Assembly (NCBI RefSeq): GCF_000773975.1
Contig: NZ_JRUQ01000040.1
Coordinates: forward strand, 62,001 to 126,000
DNA: 64,000 bases
Direction: 5' to 3'
Source: Erwinia typographi
GTDB lineage: Bacteria; Pseudomonadota; Gammaproteobacteria; Enterobacterales; Enterobacteriaceae
Below, piece after piece: positions 56,625 through 64,000 of the stretch (the first letter of the stretch is position 1; every line of letters begins with the position of its first letter). The notes under the pieces are model-generated. The model saw only the letters and a program-made list of their open reading frames with translations. It did no database searches and had not been told where the DNA came from. Both the position numbers and the translations under genes were made by a program.

Positions 56625-56650
56625 GGGACACTGTCCCATATTCAGGGACA
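56625..56650. promoter_or_regulatory. IclR-type operator with three GGGACA half-sites
   Basis: GGGACA-C-TGTCCC (56625-56637) is a perfect palindrome. A third GGGACA lies at 56645-56650, 20 bp from the first, ending 4 nt before the IclR start codon. Binding there would block translation start or transcription; autoregulation is inferred. Confidence 0.65.
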
Positions 56651-56654
56651 CATA

Positions 56655-57386
56655 ATGAGCGCGCTTAATACGGCACTAAATTTGTTGAAAGCTTTTACGC
56701 CGGAAAAACCAAGCTGGGGTGTTCGCGAACTGAGCCAGTGGAGCGGCATATCTTCTTCAACGGTTCAGCGCGTATTGGCTACCTATTGCCACCAGGGCTT
56801 GATGCGGCAAAACGCCGTTACCCGGCACTATGAAATTGGTATTGGTTTTTGGCATTACGGTATGCTATTTCGCCAGCATTTACGGCTGGATACGCTGATT
56901 GCCGAAACGGTAAAAAACCTGGCCGAAAAAAGTGGAGAAACTGCTTATTGCAGTATGCCGGATGGCGAGGCCGCCATTTGCGTTCAGCTGACCGAAAGCC
57001 GTCAGGATATCGTGATCGCCATTCGACTCGGCGAACGCACTCCTTTACACCTTGGCTCACGCGGTAAAGCGATTCTCGCCTGGCTGCCGGATGAGCGCCG
57101 GCGGGCGATTATCGCCGAACGGGTAACCGACCCTGCCAGGCGTCTTGACCTGGAAGAGCAGTTCAGTCAGCTACGCCAGTGCGGCTGGATAGTAAGCCGC
57201 GGCGAACGCCTGCCTAACATCACCGGCATCAGCGTACCGCTATTAAAAGCGACCGGGGAAATATTTGCCTCGCTGACTATAGGCGGGCCTTCTTATCGCA
57301 TGAGTGAGCAAAAAGTGGCCGACTGCCTTCCCTTGTTACAACACGCAAAAGCACAGCTGGAATTGACCCTGTCTCACCTGGAATAA
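56655..57386 (+). CDS. IclR-family regulator
   Basis: The 243 residues have an N-terminal winged helix-turn-helix (VRELSQWSGISSSTVQRVL) and a C-terminal IclR effector domain (about 75-240, GSRGKAILAWLPDE). The gene opens a three-gene unit with a hydrolase (5 nt away) and an MFS transporter. It probably senses the transported or hydrolysed compound. The ATG at 56655 follows AGGGACACATA. Confidence 0.9.
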   Translation: MSALNTALNLLKAFTPEKPSWGVRELSQWSGISSSTVQRVLATYCHQGLMRQNAVTRHYEIGIGFWHYGMLFRQHLRLDTLIAETVKNLAEKSGETAYCSMPDGEAAICVQLTESRQDIVIAIRLGERTPLHLGSRGKAILAWLPDERRRAIIAERVTDPARRLDLEEQFSQLRQCGWIVSRGERLPNITGISVPLLKATGEIFASLTIGGPSYRMSEQKVADCLPLLQHAKAQLELTLSHLE

Positions 57387-57391
57387 ATCGA

Positions 57392-58393
57392 ATGGCATCG
57401 CAAGCGGATAACGCACTCACTTTACAAACGTTCGGCTCTTTTTATCTGGCTGGACAACCGAGAGTACAGACCTCGCTGCCCACCAGAGAGGTGGTGCTGG
57501 CACCCGGCGGCGTGCCGGTCACCATTAATCCCAACGGCACGCAATGGCTGGGGCAAATGTATGTGCAATATTTTTTTCCGGTGCAAAGCGTCGACGCTCC
57601 CCCGCTGAGTTTTTGGCATGGCGGCTCCATGACCGGCGCGATGTGGGAACAGACGCCTGATGGACGAGCGGGTTGGATGCAGTGGTTTTTACGACGTGGC
57701 TGGCGCGTCTATAACGCGGATGCGGTAGAACGTGGACGCTCAGGCTGGTCACCCGATGCGCCGCCGTTTGCTGAAGCGCCCATTTTACGTACCGCGGAAG
57801 ATTGCTTTACCCAGTTCCGCATCGGTTCACCGGTCAGCCAGGTGACGCCGCAGGCGTTGTCACAAGCCGCTTATCCTGATTGCCAGTTCCCGCTCGAACA
57901 CTTTGGCGATTTTATGTGCCAGGTCGTGCCGCGTTGGACCAAAACTGACCAGCTAATGCTGGAGGCATGGTGCGAGTTGCTTGAACGCACCGGGCCGGTA
58001 ACCATTGTGGCTCACTCTCAGGGGGCTGTTTTTGCGTTACGCGCGGCGGCACGTTGCCCGAACAAAGTGGCGGCCATTGTGGCGATTGAGCCGGCACAGG
58101 CGGCAGAACTGCGCGATATTGCCGCGCTGAGCGCGATCCCCGTTTTAGTGATCTATGGCGATAACCTGGAACTCGATAAGCGCTGGCCGCAAATCCGTCA
58201 GCGTACCGACGTTTTTTTCCACCAGCTCCAGCAACAGGGAGGGGATGTCACCCTCGTCGATCTGCCTCAACACGGTATTAATGGCAACTCTCATCTTCTG
58301 ATGATGGAACGTAACAGCGACGCCATTGCTCAGTTGATCAATGACTGGTTATTACAAAAATGCCAGCACAACCCGCAAAGAGTATCCCTATGA
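57392..58393 (+). CDS. Alpha/beta hydrolase
   Basis: The 333 residues show the nucleophile elbow AHSQGA (Ser209), an oxyanion region FWHGGSMTG (about 74-82) and a late His in DLPQHGINGNSH, so the catalytic triad seems complete. There is no signal peptide, so it acts in the cytosol. With the MFS transporter next to it, uptake and hydrolysis of an ester is the simplest reading. The stop overlaps the transporter start by 4 nt. Confidence 0.85.
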   Translation: MASQADNALTLQTFGSFYLAGQPRVQTSLPTREVVLAPGGVPVTINPNGTQWLGQMYVQYFFPVQSVDAPPLSFWHGGSMTGAMWEQTPDGRAGWMQWFLRRGWRVYNADAVERGRSGWSPDAPPFAEAPILRTAEDCFTQFRIGSPVSQVTPQALSQAAYPDCQFPLEHFGDFMCQVVPRWTKTDQLMLEAWCELLERTGPVTIVAHSQGAVFALRAAARCPNKVAAIVAIEPAQAAELRDIAALSAIPVLVIYGDNLELDKRWPQIRQRTDVFFHQLQQQGGDVTLVDLPQHGINGNSHLLMMERNSDAIAQLINDWLLQKCQHNPQRVSL

Positions 58394-59706
58394 TGACAAC
58401 CCAGACCGCTGAACTCGAAAGCCATACCATCCGCAAAATCGCCTGGCGCTTAATGCCGCTGTTTACTGTCGGCTACTTTCTGGCCTCGCTGGATCGGGTT
58501 AACGTGGGCTTCGCCGCTTTGCAAATGAACGACGATGTCGGCTTATCCGCCGCGGCCTTTGGCCTGGGCGCCGGGCTATTTTTCGTCGCCTATTGCCTGT
58601 TTGCTGTACCCTGTAACATGCTGATGGTTAAGGTTGGCGCTACCCGCTGGCTTTCGACGGTGATGATCTCATGGGGGATTTTATCGACCTGCATGGCGAT
58701 GGTTCAGGGGCCGCTCTCTTTCTATGCGCTGCGCTTTTTACTTGGGATCGCCGAAGCCGGATTTTTCCCTGGCGTAATTTACTACTTCACCCTCTGCTTT
58801 CCCAAAAAGTACCGTGGACGCATGGTGGCGATCCTGATGATGGCTCTGCCGATTTCCAGCGTTCTCGGCTCCCCGCTCTCCGCCGCGCTGCTCAATGCCG
58901 ATGGCGTGATGGGCCTACGCGGCTGGCACTGGTTATTTATTATTGAAGGGCTTCCGGCGCTGTTGCTGGGCGTAGTGGCTATCACCCTCTTACCGGCACA
59001 GCCAGCAGAGGCTAAATGGTTAACCGTTGCTGAACGAGACTGGCTAAGCCAGGAGATCGCCCGCGAGCAGCAAACCACGTCGAGCCAGGCCATCGAAGGC
59101 AGCCTGCTGCGTCTGTTGTTCCATCCGCGCGTGTTGTTATTGACCCTGATTTATATGGGCGGCACGGCGGTTACCAATGGGTTGGCGCTGTGGCAGCCGC
59201 AGTTTATTAAGGCGTTTAATCTTACGACCATGGAGATTGGCTTGCTGAACGCGATTCCATTTGCCATCGCCAGTCTGGCAATGTACCTGTGGGGCAGGCA
59301 TTCCGATAAACAGGGAGAACGCCGCCTGCATACCGCCCTGCCCCTGATCCTTGGCGCGCTGGGGCTGGCGGGCAGCATGTATGTCACGCACTTATGGCCA
59401 ACATTATTCATCCTGTGCGTCGCCATCACCGCCGCATCGATGATTAAAGGCCCATTTTGGGCGATGGCCACCGAATTGCTCCCTGCCGGTACCGCTGCCG
59501 TGGCGATTGGGCAAATCAATGCGCTAAACAATCTGGGAGTGTTTATCGGTACCTGGCTCATCGGCGCAATACGGACCAGCACCGGGAGCTTTACTTACGC
59601 GCTGGCGCCATTGTTGCTGTTGACCATCTGCGCCTGCATTGGCGCTCTCTGTATCGGACGCGGAAAACAGCAGCCTCCTGCTTCGTCGTTAAAGGCCAGT
59701 GATTAG
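58390..59706 (+). CDS. MFS transporter, anion:cation symporter type
   Basis: The 438 residues have 12 membrane helices and the ACS signature stretch LASLDRVNVGFAALQM near the start, with GIAEAGFFPGVIYYFTLCFP in the fourth to fifth segments. Relatives move aromatic or carboxylic acids such as phthalate, 4-hydroxyphenylacetate or tartrate. I took the ATG at 58390, which makes an ATGA overlap with the hydrolase stop. A longer frame starts ten codons upstream. Confidence 0.88.
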   Translation: MMTTQTAELESHTIRKIAWRLMPLFTVGYFLASLDRVNVGFAALQMNDDVGLSAAAFGLGAGLFFVAYCLFAVPCNMLMVKVGATRWLSTVMISWGILSTCMAMVQGPLSFYALRFLLGIAEAGFFPGVIYYFTLCFPKKYRGRMVAILMMALPISSVLGSPLSAALLNADGVMGLRGWHWLFIIEGLPALLLGVVAITLLPAQPAEAKWLTVAERDWLSQEIAREQQTTSSQAIEGSLLRLLFHPRVLLLTLIYMGGTAVTNGLALWQPQFIKAFNLTTMEIGLLNAIPFAIASLAMYLWGRHSDKQGERRLHTALPLILGALGLAGSMYVTHLWPTLFILCVAITAASMIKGPFWAMATELLPAGTAAVAIGQINALNNLGVFIGTWLIGAIRTSTGSFTYALAPLLLLTICACIGALCIGRGKQQPPASSLKASD

Positions 59707-59791
59707 GTCAGGCGGAAGATTTTCGCAGCATGTTGAATTTTACCGCTACCGCACGGGCAAGGATGATTAAGGCCCGTTCGGTTACCTCATA
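59703..59791 (-). pseudogene. Remnant with a SEC-C motif
   Basis: A short frame without its own start reads GLNHPCPCGSGKIQHAAKIF and ends at TAA. CPCGSGK is the core of the SEC-C zinc motif, but the last Cys/His pair is lost. It is probably the decayed tail of a gene. The stop overlaps the end of the convergent MFS gene. Confidence 0.3.
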
Positions 59792-59896
59792 ATGCTGATG
59801 AAAACGTGGATGGCATCGTGCTGTGGTAATCAAGGGGGGAGCGGTTCAGGGCATCGACACGTTGGACTGCCTGCCCTCTATCAGACGTCAAAATCT

Positions 59897-60286
59897 TCAG
59901 GAAATTGCGCTTAGCCTTTCCTGCCGTTTGCGATAATCATCGGGTTCTTCCTGATGAGGAAGCTGAACTTTTAACCCCCCACCTATTTGTTTGGCAATAT
60001 AACCGGCACTAAAGATTCTGTCCTGAAAAACAGGATCATTGCCATCGAACTCTTTAGCCGCATACATACCCATTGTCATTTTGTGGATACGGCTTTTGTC
60101 TTTTTCCTCACCGGTAATAATATTACGGAGGTAAATAAGTTGCTGAACGATGGAGTTATACATCGGTTCCAGCGTTTCACCGCCGATAACATTGTACTTG
60201 ATGTGATGGTGACGCTTTTGAGCCAGGCGCAAAGCCCTGTTCACGTAATCTAAGGCCGTATCATTGTTCATTTTTTCGGTATCCAT
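59897..60286 (-). CDS. Tsi6-like immunity protein (orphan)
   Basis: The 129 residues resemble Tsi6, the immunity protein to the type VI effector Tse6 of Pseudomonas: LDYVNRALRLA, LIYLRNIITGEEKDKSRIHK, MYAAKEFDGNDP and GGGLKVQLP follow its order. The C-terminal tail (HQEEPDDYRKRQE) is extra. AAGGA lies 5 nt before the ATG. No toxin or type VI gene lies in the window, so it is an orphan, perhaps giving protection against neighbours. The match is from memory of the family. Confidence 0.72.
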   Translation of the reverse strand: MDTEKMNNDTALDYVNRALRLAQKRHHHIKYNVIGGETLEPMYNSIVQQLIYLRNIITGEEKDKSRIHKMTMGMYAAKEFDGNDPVFQDRIFSAGYIAKQIGGGLKVQLPHQEEPDDYRKRQERLSAIS

Positions 60287-60395
60287 GCATCCTTGTCCGT
60301 ACTAAACCACTATACACCTCCCCTTCGGCCAGGAAAGGCTCTTCAGGTACAGACCAGGTCTCAAGAGCCGGATTTGCCATGCTACGCAGCATCAT
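60261..60395 (-). pseudogene. Possible toxin-tail fragment overlapping the Tsi6-like gene
   Basis: A 44-residue frame (MMLRSMANPALETWSVPEEP onward) runs into the immunity gene and overlaps its start by 26 nt, an arrangement common for effector-immunity pairs. It has no ribosome site and no recognised homology. It may be the end of a lost effector or chance. Confidence 0.2.
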
Positions 60396-60524
60396 TTGCT
60401 TTAAAGAAATACCCTAATCCAACCTGCGATCATGGCAGGGTACTTTTTCTAAGGCTGATATGAGAACAAATAGTTCCATAAAATGCCATTGCCAGACCTT
60501 GCTATGAATGCCAGACACAAAAAC

Positions 60525-60550
60525 AAAAAAGCCCGCAGTGATGCGGGCTT
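60525..60550 (-). terminator. Rho-independent terminator after guaA
   Basis: On the minus strand AAGCCCGCA pairs with TGCGGGCTT and is followed by TTTTTTG, 48 nt after the guaA stop. The rest of the gap (60396-60597) shows nothing else recognisable. Confidence 0.93.
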
Positions 60551-60597
60551 AGAGGTACTTTACTGCTTTTACGTTCAGGCTGTTGCCAGACGCGGGA

Positions 60598-62178
60598 TCA
60601 CTCCCACTCGATTGTAGCCGGTGGCTTACCGGAAATATCGTAAACCACGCGGGAGATACCGTCGATTTCGTTGATGATGCGGTTTGAGACGCGGCCCAGG
60701 AACTCATAAGGCAGGTGCGCCCAGTGCGCGGTCATAAAGTCGATAGTCTCTACGGCACGCAGTGAAACCACCCAGTCATATTTACGGCCATCGCCCATTA
60801 CGCCAACGGAACGCACCGGCAGGAACACGGTAAACGCCTGGCTCACCTTGTTGTACAGCTCGGCTTTGTGCAGTTCCTCAATGAAGATCGCATCCGCACG
60901 GCGCAGCAGATCGCAGTACTCTTTCTTCACTTCGCCCAGCACGCGAACGCCCAGACCTGGTCCAGGGAACGGGTGGCGGAACAGCATGTCGTGAGGCAGA
61001 CCTAACTCGAGGCCAATCTTGCGCACTTCGTCCTTGAACAGCTCTTTCAACGGCTCAACCAGCCCCAACTTCATCTCTTTCGGCAGGCCGCCCACGTTGT
61101 GGTGAGATTTAATCACATGCGCTTTACCGGTGGCAGAAGCGGCAGACTCAATCACGTCAGGATAGATGGTGCCCTGCGCCAGCCACTTCACGTCCTGCAA
61201 CGTTGTCGCCTGCTCGTCAAACACTTCCACGAAAACGCGACCAATAGTCTTACGCTTCGCTTCAGGCTCGTCGATGCCGGCCAGCGCGTCCAGGAAGCGA
61301 GCTTCGGCCGGAACGTGGATGATGTTCAGGCCAAAATGGTCGCCGAACATCTCCATTACCTGTGCGGCCTCATTCAGGCGCAACAGGCCGTTATCCACAA
61401 ATACGCAGGTCAGACGGTCGCCAATCGCGCGATGCAACAGCATCGCGGTAACGGAAGAGTCCACGCCGCCGGACAGGCCAAGAATAACCTTGTCGTTGCC
61501 CACCTGCTCACGCAGACGCTCAACGGTGTCCTCGATGATTTTTGCCGGGGTCCACAGCGCTTCGCACTCGCAGATATCGCGCACGAAGCGCTCCAGCAGG
61601 CGCAGGCCCTGGCGAGTGTGGGTCACTTCCGGGTGGAACTGAACGCCGTACAGACGCTTCTCCTCGTTGGCGATAATCGCAAACGGGCAGGTCTCGGTGC
61701 TGGCAACGGTCACGAAGTCCGCCGGGATAGCGGAAACTTTGTCGCCGTGGCTCATCCAGACGTCCAGCAGCGGCTTGCCTTCCGCGCTCAGCGAGTCTTC
61801 GATATTACGGGTCAGCGCGCTCTGCACGCCAACTTCAACCTGCGCATAGCCGAACTCACGTTCGTTAGAGCCTTCAACCTTGCCACCCAGCTGCATGGCC
61901 ATGGTCTGCATACCGTAGCACACGCCCAGCACGGGCACGCCTGCGTTAAAGACATACTCAGGGGCACGCGGGCTGGCGTGCTCGGTGGTGCTTTCCGGGC
62001 CACCGGACAGAATGATGCCGTTTGGGTTGAACCCGCGGATCTGCTCTTCGGTGACGTCCCACGCCCACAGTTCACAGTAGACGCCAAGCTCACGCACGCG
62101 GCGTGCAACCAGCTGCGTATACTGCGAGCCGAAATCAAGGATCAGAATGCGATGTTTATGAATATTTTCCGTCGTCAT
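60598..62178 (-). CDS. guaA: GMP synthase (glutamine-hydrolysing) GuaA
   Basis: GuaA aminates XMP to GMP using glutamine and ATP. The 526 residues (E. coli 525) hold a class I glutaminase (about 1-205; nucleophile Cys in [11 protein letters not shown], His/Glu in FHPEVTH), an ATP-pyrophosphatase domain ([13 protein letters not shown]) and the C-terminal dimerisation region ending PPATIEWE. It is second in guaBA, 79 nt after guaB. Confidence 0.98.
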   Translation of the reverse strand: MTTENIHKHRILILDFGSQYTQLVARRVRELGVYCELWAWDVTEEQIRGFNPNGIILSGGPESTTEHASPRAPEYVFNAGVPVLGVCYGMQTMAMQLGGKVEGSNEREFGYAQVEVGVQSALTRNIEDSLSAEGKPLLDVWMSHGDKVSAIPADFVTVASTETCPFAIIANEEKRLYGVQFHPEVTHTRQGLRLLERFVRDICECEALWTPAKIIEDTVERLREQVGNDKVILGLSGGVDSSVTAMLLHRAIGDRLTCVFVDNGLLRLNEAAQVMEMFGDHFGLNIIHVPAEARFLDALAGIDEPEAKRKTIGRVFVEVFDEQATTLQDVKWLAQGTIYPDVIESAASATGKAHVIKSHHNVGGLPKEMKLGLVEPLKELFKDEVRKIGLELGLPHDMLFRHPFPGPGLGVRVLGEVKKEYCDLLRRADAIFIEELHKAELYNKVSQAFTVFLPVRSVGVMGDGRKYDWVVSLRAVETIDFMTAHWAHLPYEFLGRVSNRIINEIDGISRVVYDISGKPPATIEWE

Positions 62179-62221
62179 TGGGCTATTCCAGGGCGATATA
62201 ACAAATTCAGGGATTAGGAGT

Positions 62222-62245
62222 AAAACGCCCGGCCGGAGCCGGGCG
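62222..62245 (-). terminator. Intercistronic hairpin between guaB and guaA
   Basis: On the minus strand CGCCCGGC pairs with GCCGGGCG (4-nt loop), followed by TTTTA, 13 nt after the guaB stop. It looks like a partial terminator that would lower guaA relative to guaB. Confidence 0.65.
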
Positions 62246-62257
62246 TGAGGTCCAGTA

Positions 62258-63724
62258 TTATGAACCCATGCGGTAGTTCGGGGACTCTTTGGTAATGGTC
62301 ACGTCGTGAACGTGACTTTCCGAAATACCGGCGCCGCTGATGCGGACAAATTCCGCTTTGGTGCGCAGGTCGTCGATAGTACCACAGCCGGTCAGGCCCA
62401 TACAGGAGCGCAGGCCGCCCATTTGCTGATGAACGATCTCTTTCAGGCGGCCTTTGTAAGCCACGCGGCCTTCAATCCCTTCAGGAACCAGTTTGTCCGC
62501 CGCGTTGTCGGTCTGGAAGTAGCGGTCAGACGATCCTTTGGACATCGCGCCCAGTGAACCCATACCGCGATAGGATTTGAAAGAGCGTCCCTGGTACAGT
62601 TCGATTTCACCCGGAGATTCTTCGGTGCCGGCCAGCATCGACCCGACCATTACGGCAGAAGCGCCAGCGGCGATAGCCTTAGCGATATCGCCAGAGAAGC
62701 GGATGCCGCCGTCGGCGATAACAGGGATACCGGTGCCTTCCAGCGCGGCAACCGCGTCAGAAACAGCGGTGATCTGCGGTACGCCAACGCCGGTAACAAT
62801 ACGGGTGGTACAAATTGAGCCCGGGCCAATACCGACTTTCACCGCGCTCACGCCCGCTTCCACCAGCGCCAGAGCGCCCGCGCCGGTCGCGACGTTACCG
62901 CCAACGATTTGCAGGTCAGGATATTTTGCGCGGGTTTCGCGAATGCGTTGCAGAACGCCTTCAGAATGGCCGTGGGAGGAGTCAATCAGCAGCACGTCAA
63001 CGCCTGCGGCAACCAGCGCATCTACGCGCTCTTCGTTACCGGCGCCAGCGCCTACCGCCGCGCCAACGCGCAGGCGACCATGCTCGTCTTTACAGGCGTT
63101 AGGCTTACGCTCTGCTTTCTGGAAATCTTTAACGGTTATCATGCCCAGCAGATGGAAACTTTCGTCCACCACCAGCGCTTTTTCTACGCGCTTTTCGTGC
63201 ATTTTTTGCAGCACGACTTCGCGGGCCTCGCCCTCACGGACGGTCACCAGACGCTCTTTAGGCGTCATCACGGCGGAAACGGGCAGGCTCAAATCGGTCA
63301 CGAAGCGCACGTCGCGGCCGGTAATGATGCCAACCAGCTCGTTGTCGCCGTTGACCACCGGGTAACCGGCAAAGCCGTTACGTTCGGTCAGCGCCTTCAC
63401 GTCGCTCAGGGCGGTGGTTGGCAGCACGGTCTGGGGATCGGTGACTACGCCGCTTTCGTGTTTTTTCACCTTGCTAACTTCTTCCGCCTGGCGCTCGATC
63501 GACATATTTTTGTGGATAAAGCCGAGGCCGCCTTCCTGGGCCAGCGCGATAGCCAGACCGGCTTCGGTCACGGTATCCATGGCGGCGGAAAGCATAGGAA
63601 TATTCAGGCGGATGGTTTTGGTAAGCTGGGTGCTGAGGTCAGCCGTGTTGGGTAAGACAGTCGAGTGAGCAGGAACGAGCAGAACGTCGTCAAATGTCAG
63701 GGCTTCTTTAGCGATTCTTAGCAT
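62258..63724 (-). CDS. guaB: IMP dehydrogenase GuaB
   Basis: GuaB oxidises IMP to XMP with NAD+, the committed step to GMP. The 488 residues equal the E. coli length. A TIM barrel is interrupted by two CBS domains (about 93-205). The catalytic cysteine lies in [15 protein letters not shown], and the flap region contains [19 protein letters not shown]. It leads the guaBA operon. Confidence 0.98.
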   Translation of the reverse strand: MLRIAKEALTFDDVLLVPAHSTVLPNTADLSTQLTKTIRLNIPMLSAAMDTVTEAGLAIALAQEGGLGFIHKNMSIERQAEEVSKVKKHESGVVTDPQTVLPTTALSDVKALTERNGFAGYPVVNGDNELVGIITGRDVRFVTDLSLPVSAVMTPKERLVTVREGEAREVVLQKMHEKRVEKALVVDESFHLLGMITVKDFQKAERKPNACKDEHGRLRVGAAVGAGAGNEERVDALVAAGVDVLLIDSSHGHSEGVLQRIRETRAKYPDLQIVGGNVATGAGALALVEAGVSAVKVGIGPGSICTTRIVTGVGVPQITAVSDAVAALEGTGIPVIADGGIRFSGDIAKAIAAGASAVMVGSMLAGTEESPGEIELYQGRSFKSYRGMGSLGAMSKGSSDRYFQTDNAADKLVPEGIEGRVAYKGRLKEIVHQQMGGLRSCMGLTGCGTIDDLRTKAEFVRISGAGISESHVHDVTITKESPNYRMGS

Positions 63725-63776
63725 GGCAATATCTCAACCTCAGGGTGAATGAGAACTTGTAAAATATTGCCGCGGC

Positions 63777-63802
63777 ATTATACAGGCCGTAATCGATTGC
63801 CT
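63777..63802 (-). promoter_or_regulatory. guaB promoter with PurR-like site
   Basis: A perfect -10 TATAAT lies on the minus strand at 63782-63777. The 16-mer at 63787-63802 (plus strand CCGTAATCGATTGCCT) matches the PurR consensus at 11 of 16 and lies between -35 and -10. E. coli guaB is PurR-controlled. Confidence 0.6.
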
Positions 63803-63894
63803 CCAGCATTATTTAAGAAAAGTTCTTGATCCCCACGGTGAGGCCTGTAGTATCAGTTGATTAACCCTCTGATTTAAAGTTTGATCTTCATCAC

Positions 63895-64000
63895 ATGTCG
63901 CTACCGCCATCCGCCAATATTTTTACCGTCAGCCGTCTCAACAGCACAGTGCGCAAGCTGCTGGAGATGGAAATGGGCCAGGTCTGGCTGAGCGCTGAGA
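63895..64000 (+). CDS. xseA: Exodeoxyribonuclease VII large subunit XseA (partial)
   Basis: XseA is the catalytic subunit of exonuclease VII, which degrades single-stranded DNA. Only the first 35 codons are inside the window: [20 protein letters not shown] and then [14 protein letters not shown], the N-terminal OB-fold start as in E. coli. It is divergent from guaB, the E. coli arrangement. The ATG at 63895 is chosen by homology; no strong ribosome site is seen. Confidence 0.92.
   Translation, partial: MSLPPSANIFTVSRLNSTVRKLLEMEMGQVWLSAE

Noticed and set aside
61099-62217. 372-codon open frame on the plus strand opposite guaA
   Set aside because: It lies wholly antisense to the highly conserved guaA, and its composition (rich in His, Ala, Gln, Arg) is what a GC-rich gene gives in its opposite frame.
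62577-63655. Long open frames on the plus strand opposite guaB
   Set aside because: guaB is unmistakable on the minus strand. The plus frames are shadows caused by GC-rich codons.
2842-63880. Possible CRISPR arrays, tRNA genes, attachment sites or insertion sequences
   Set aside because: No regular spaced repeats, cloverleaf-like segments, transposase genes or flanking terminal repeats were found by reading through. The accessory region has no integrase.

Overview
The window is a stretch of enterobacterial chromosome. Its backbone follows the Escherichia coli order tmcA-ypfJ, purC-bamC-dapA / gcvR-bcp, perM, bepA-yfgD / hda, uraA-upp / purMN, ppk-ppx, yfgF / yfgG, guaBA / xseA, with very close protein matches. 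Three things point away from E. coli itself and towards Erwiniaceae (Pantoea/Erwinia/Mixta-like) or a neighbouring family: a pst-type transporter beside ppk, mgtE after yfgG, and the accessory content. That placement is an inference. No rRNA, tRNA, CRISPR array, prophage or intact insertion sequence was seen.

Layout. (1) 1-7.9 kb: core genes for tRNA acetylation, purine, lysine and outer-membrane assembly functions, then perM. (2) 8.0-16.8 kb: a block absent from the E. coli order. It holds a membrane diguanylate cyclase, a LacI-regulated ABC importer operon ending in a GpdQ-like phosphodiesterase, and two tandem secreted DsrE-like proteins. (3) 16.8-24.2 kb: an AT-rich gap, then bepA-yfgD, hda, uraA-upp and purMN. 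(4) 24.2-37.4 kb: a phosphate block (pstCAB without pstS or phoU, divergent from ppk-ppx-tehB), then yfgF/pdeF, yfgG and mgtE. (5) 37.4-60.3 kb: a long accessory region between mgtE and guaA. It contains three divergent regulator-enzyme pairs, a decayed AbiE toxin-antitoxin pair, a talarate/galactarate catabolic unit under a LacI-type regulator, a DauA-like SulP transporter, an RHH protein and a SpeE-like protein, the mesX-mesD methionine synthase pair, an ABM-ACT-ArsR operon with a frameshifted ACT gene, an IclR-hydrolase-MFS unit, and an orphan Tsi6-like immunity gene. (6) 60.5-64 kb: guaBA and the start of xseA.

How the genes work together. The purine genes purC, purMN and guaBA each carry a PurR-like operator. 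upp has the T-tract initiation region known for UTP-sensitive start selection in E. coli and is cotranscribed with the uracil permease. A Pho-box-like element lies between pstC and ppk, joining phosphate uptake and polyphosphate metabolism. A perfect FNR box precedes yfgF at the spacing of a class II promoter, yet the EAL domain of this PdeF homologue has lost several catalytic residues.

The most useful observations are the degenerate FNR-preceded PdeF, the internally deleted AbiEii toxin beside an intact AbiEi, the one-base frameshift in the ACT gene, the mesXD operon with a perfect met box upstream, the CTG start of hda, paired or nested operators in several accessory intergenic regions, and a possible 17-residue amphipathic peptide upstream of bepA. 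I found no wholly new multi-gene system. The nearest candidates are the LacI/ABC/GpdQ-like unit of unknown substrate and the tandem secreted DsrE-like pair.
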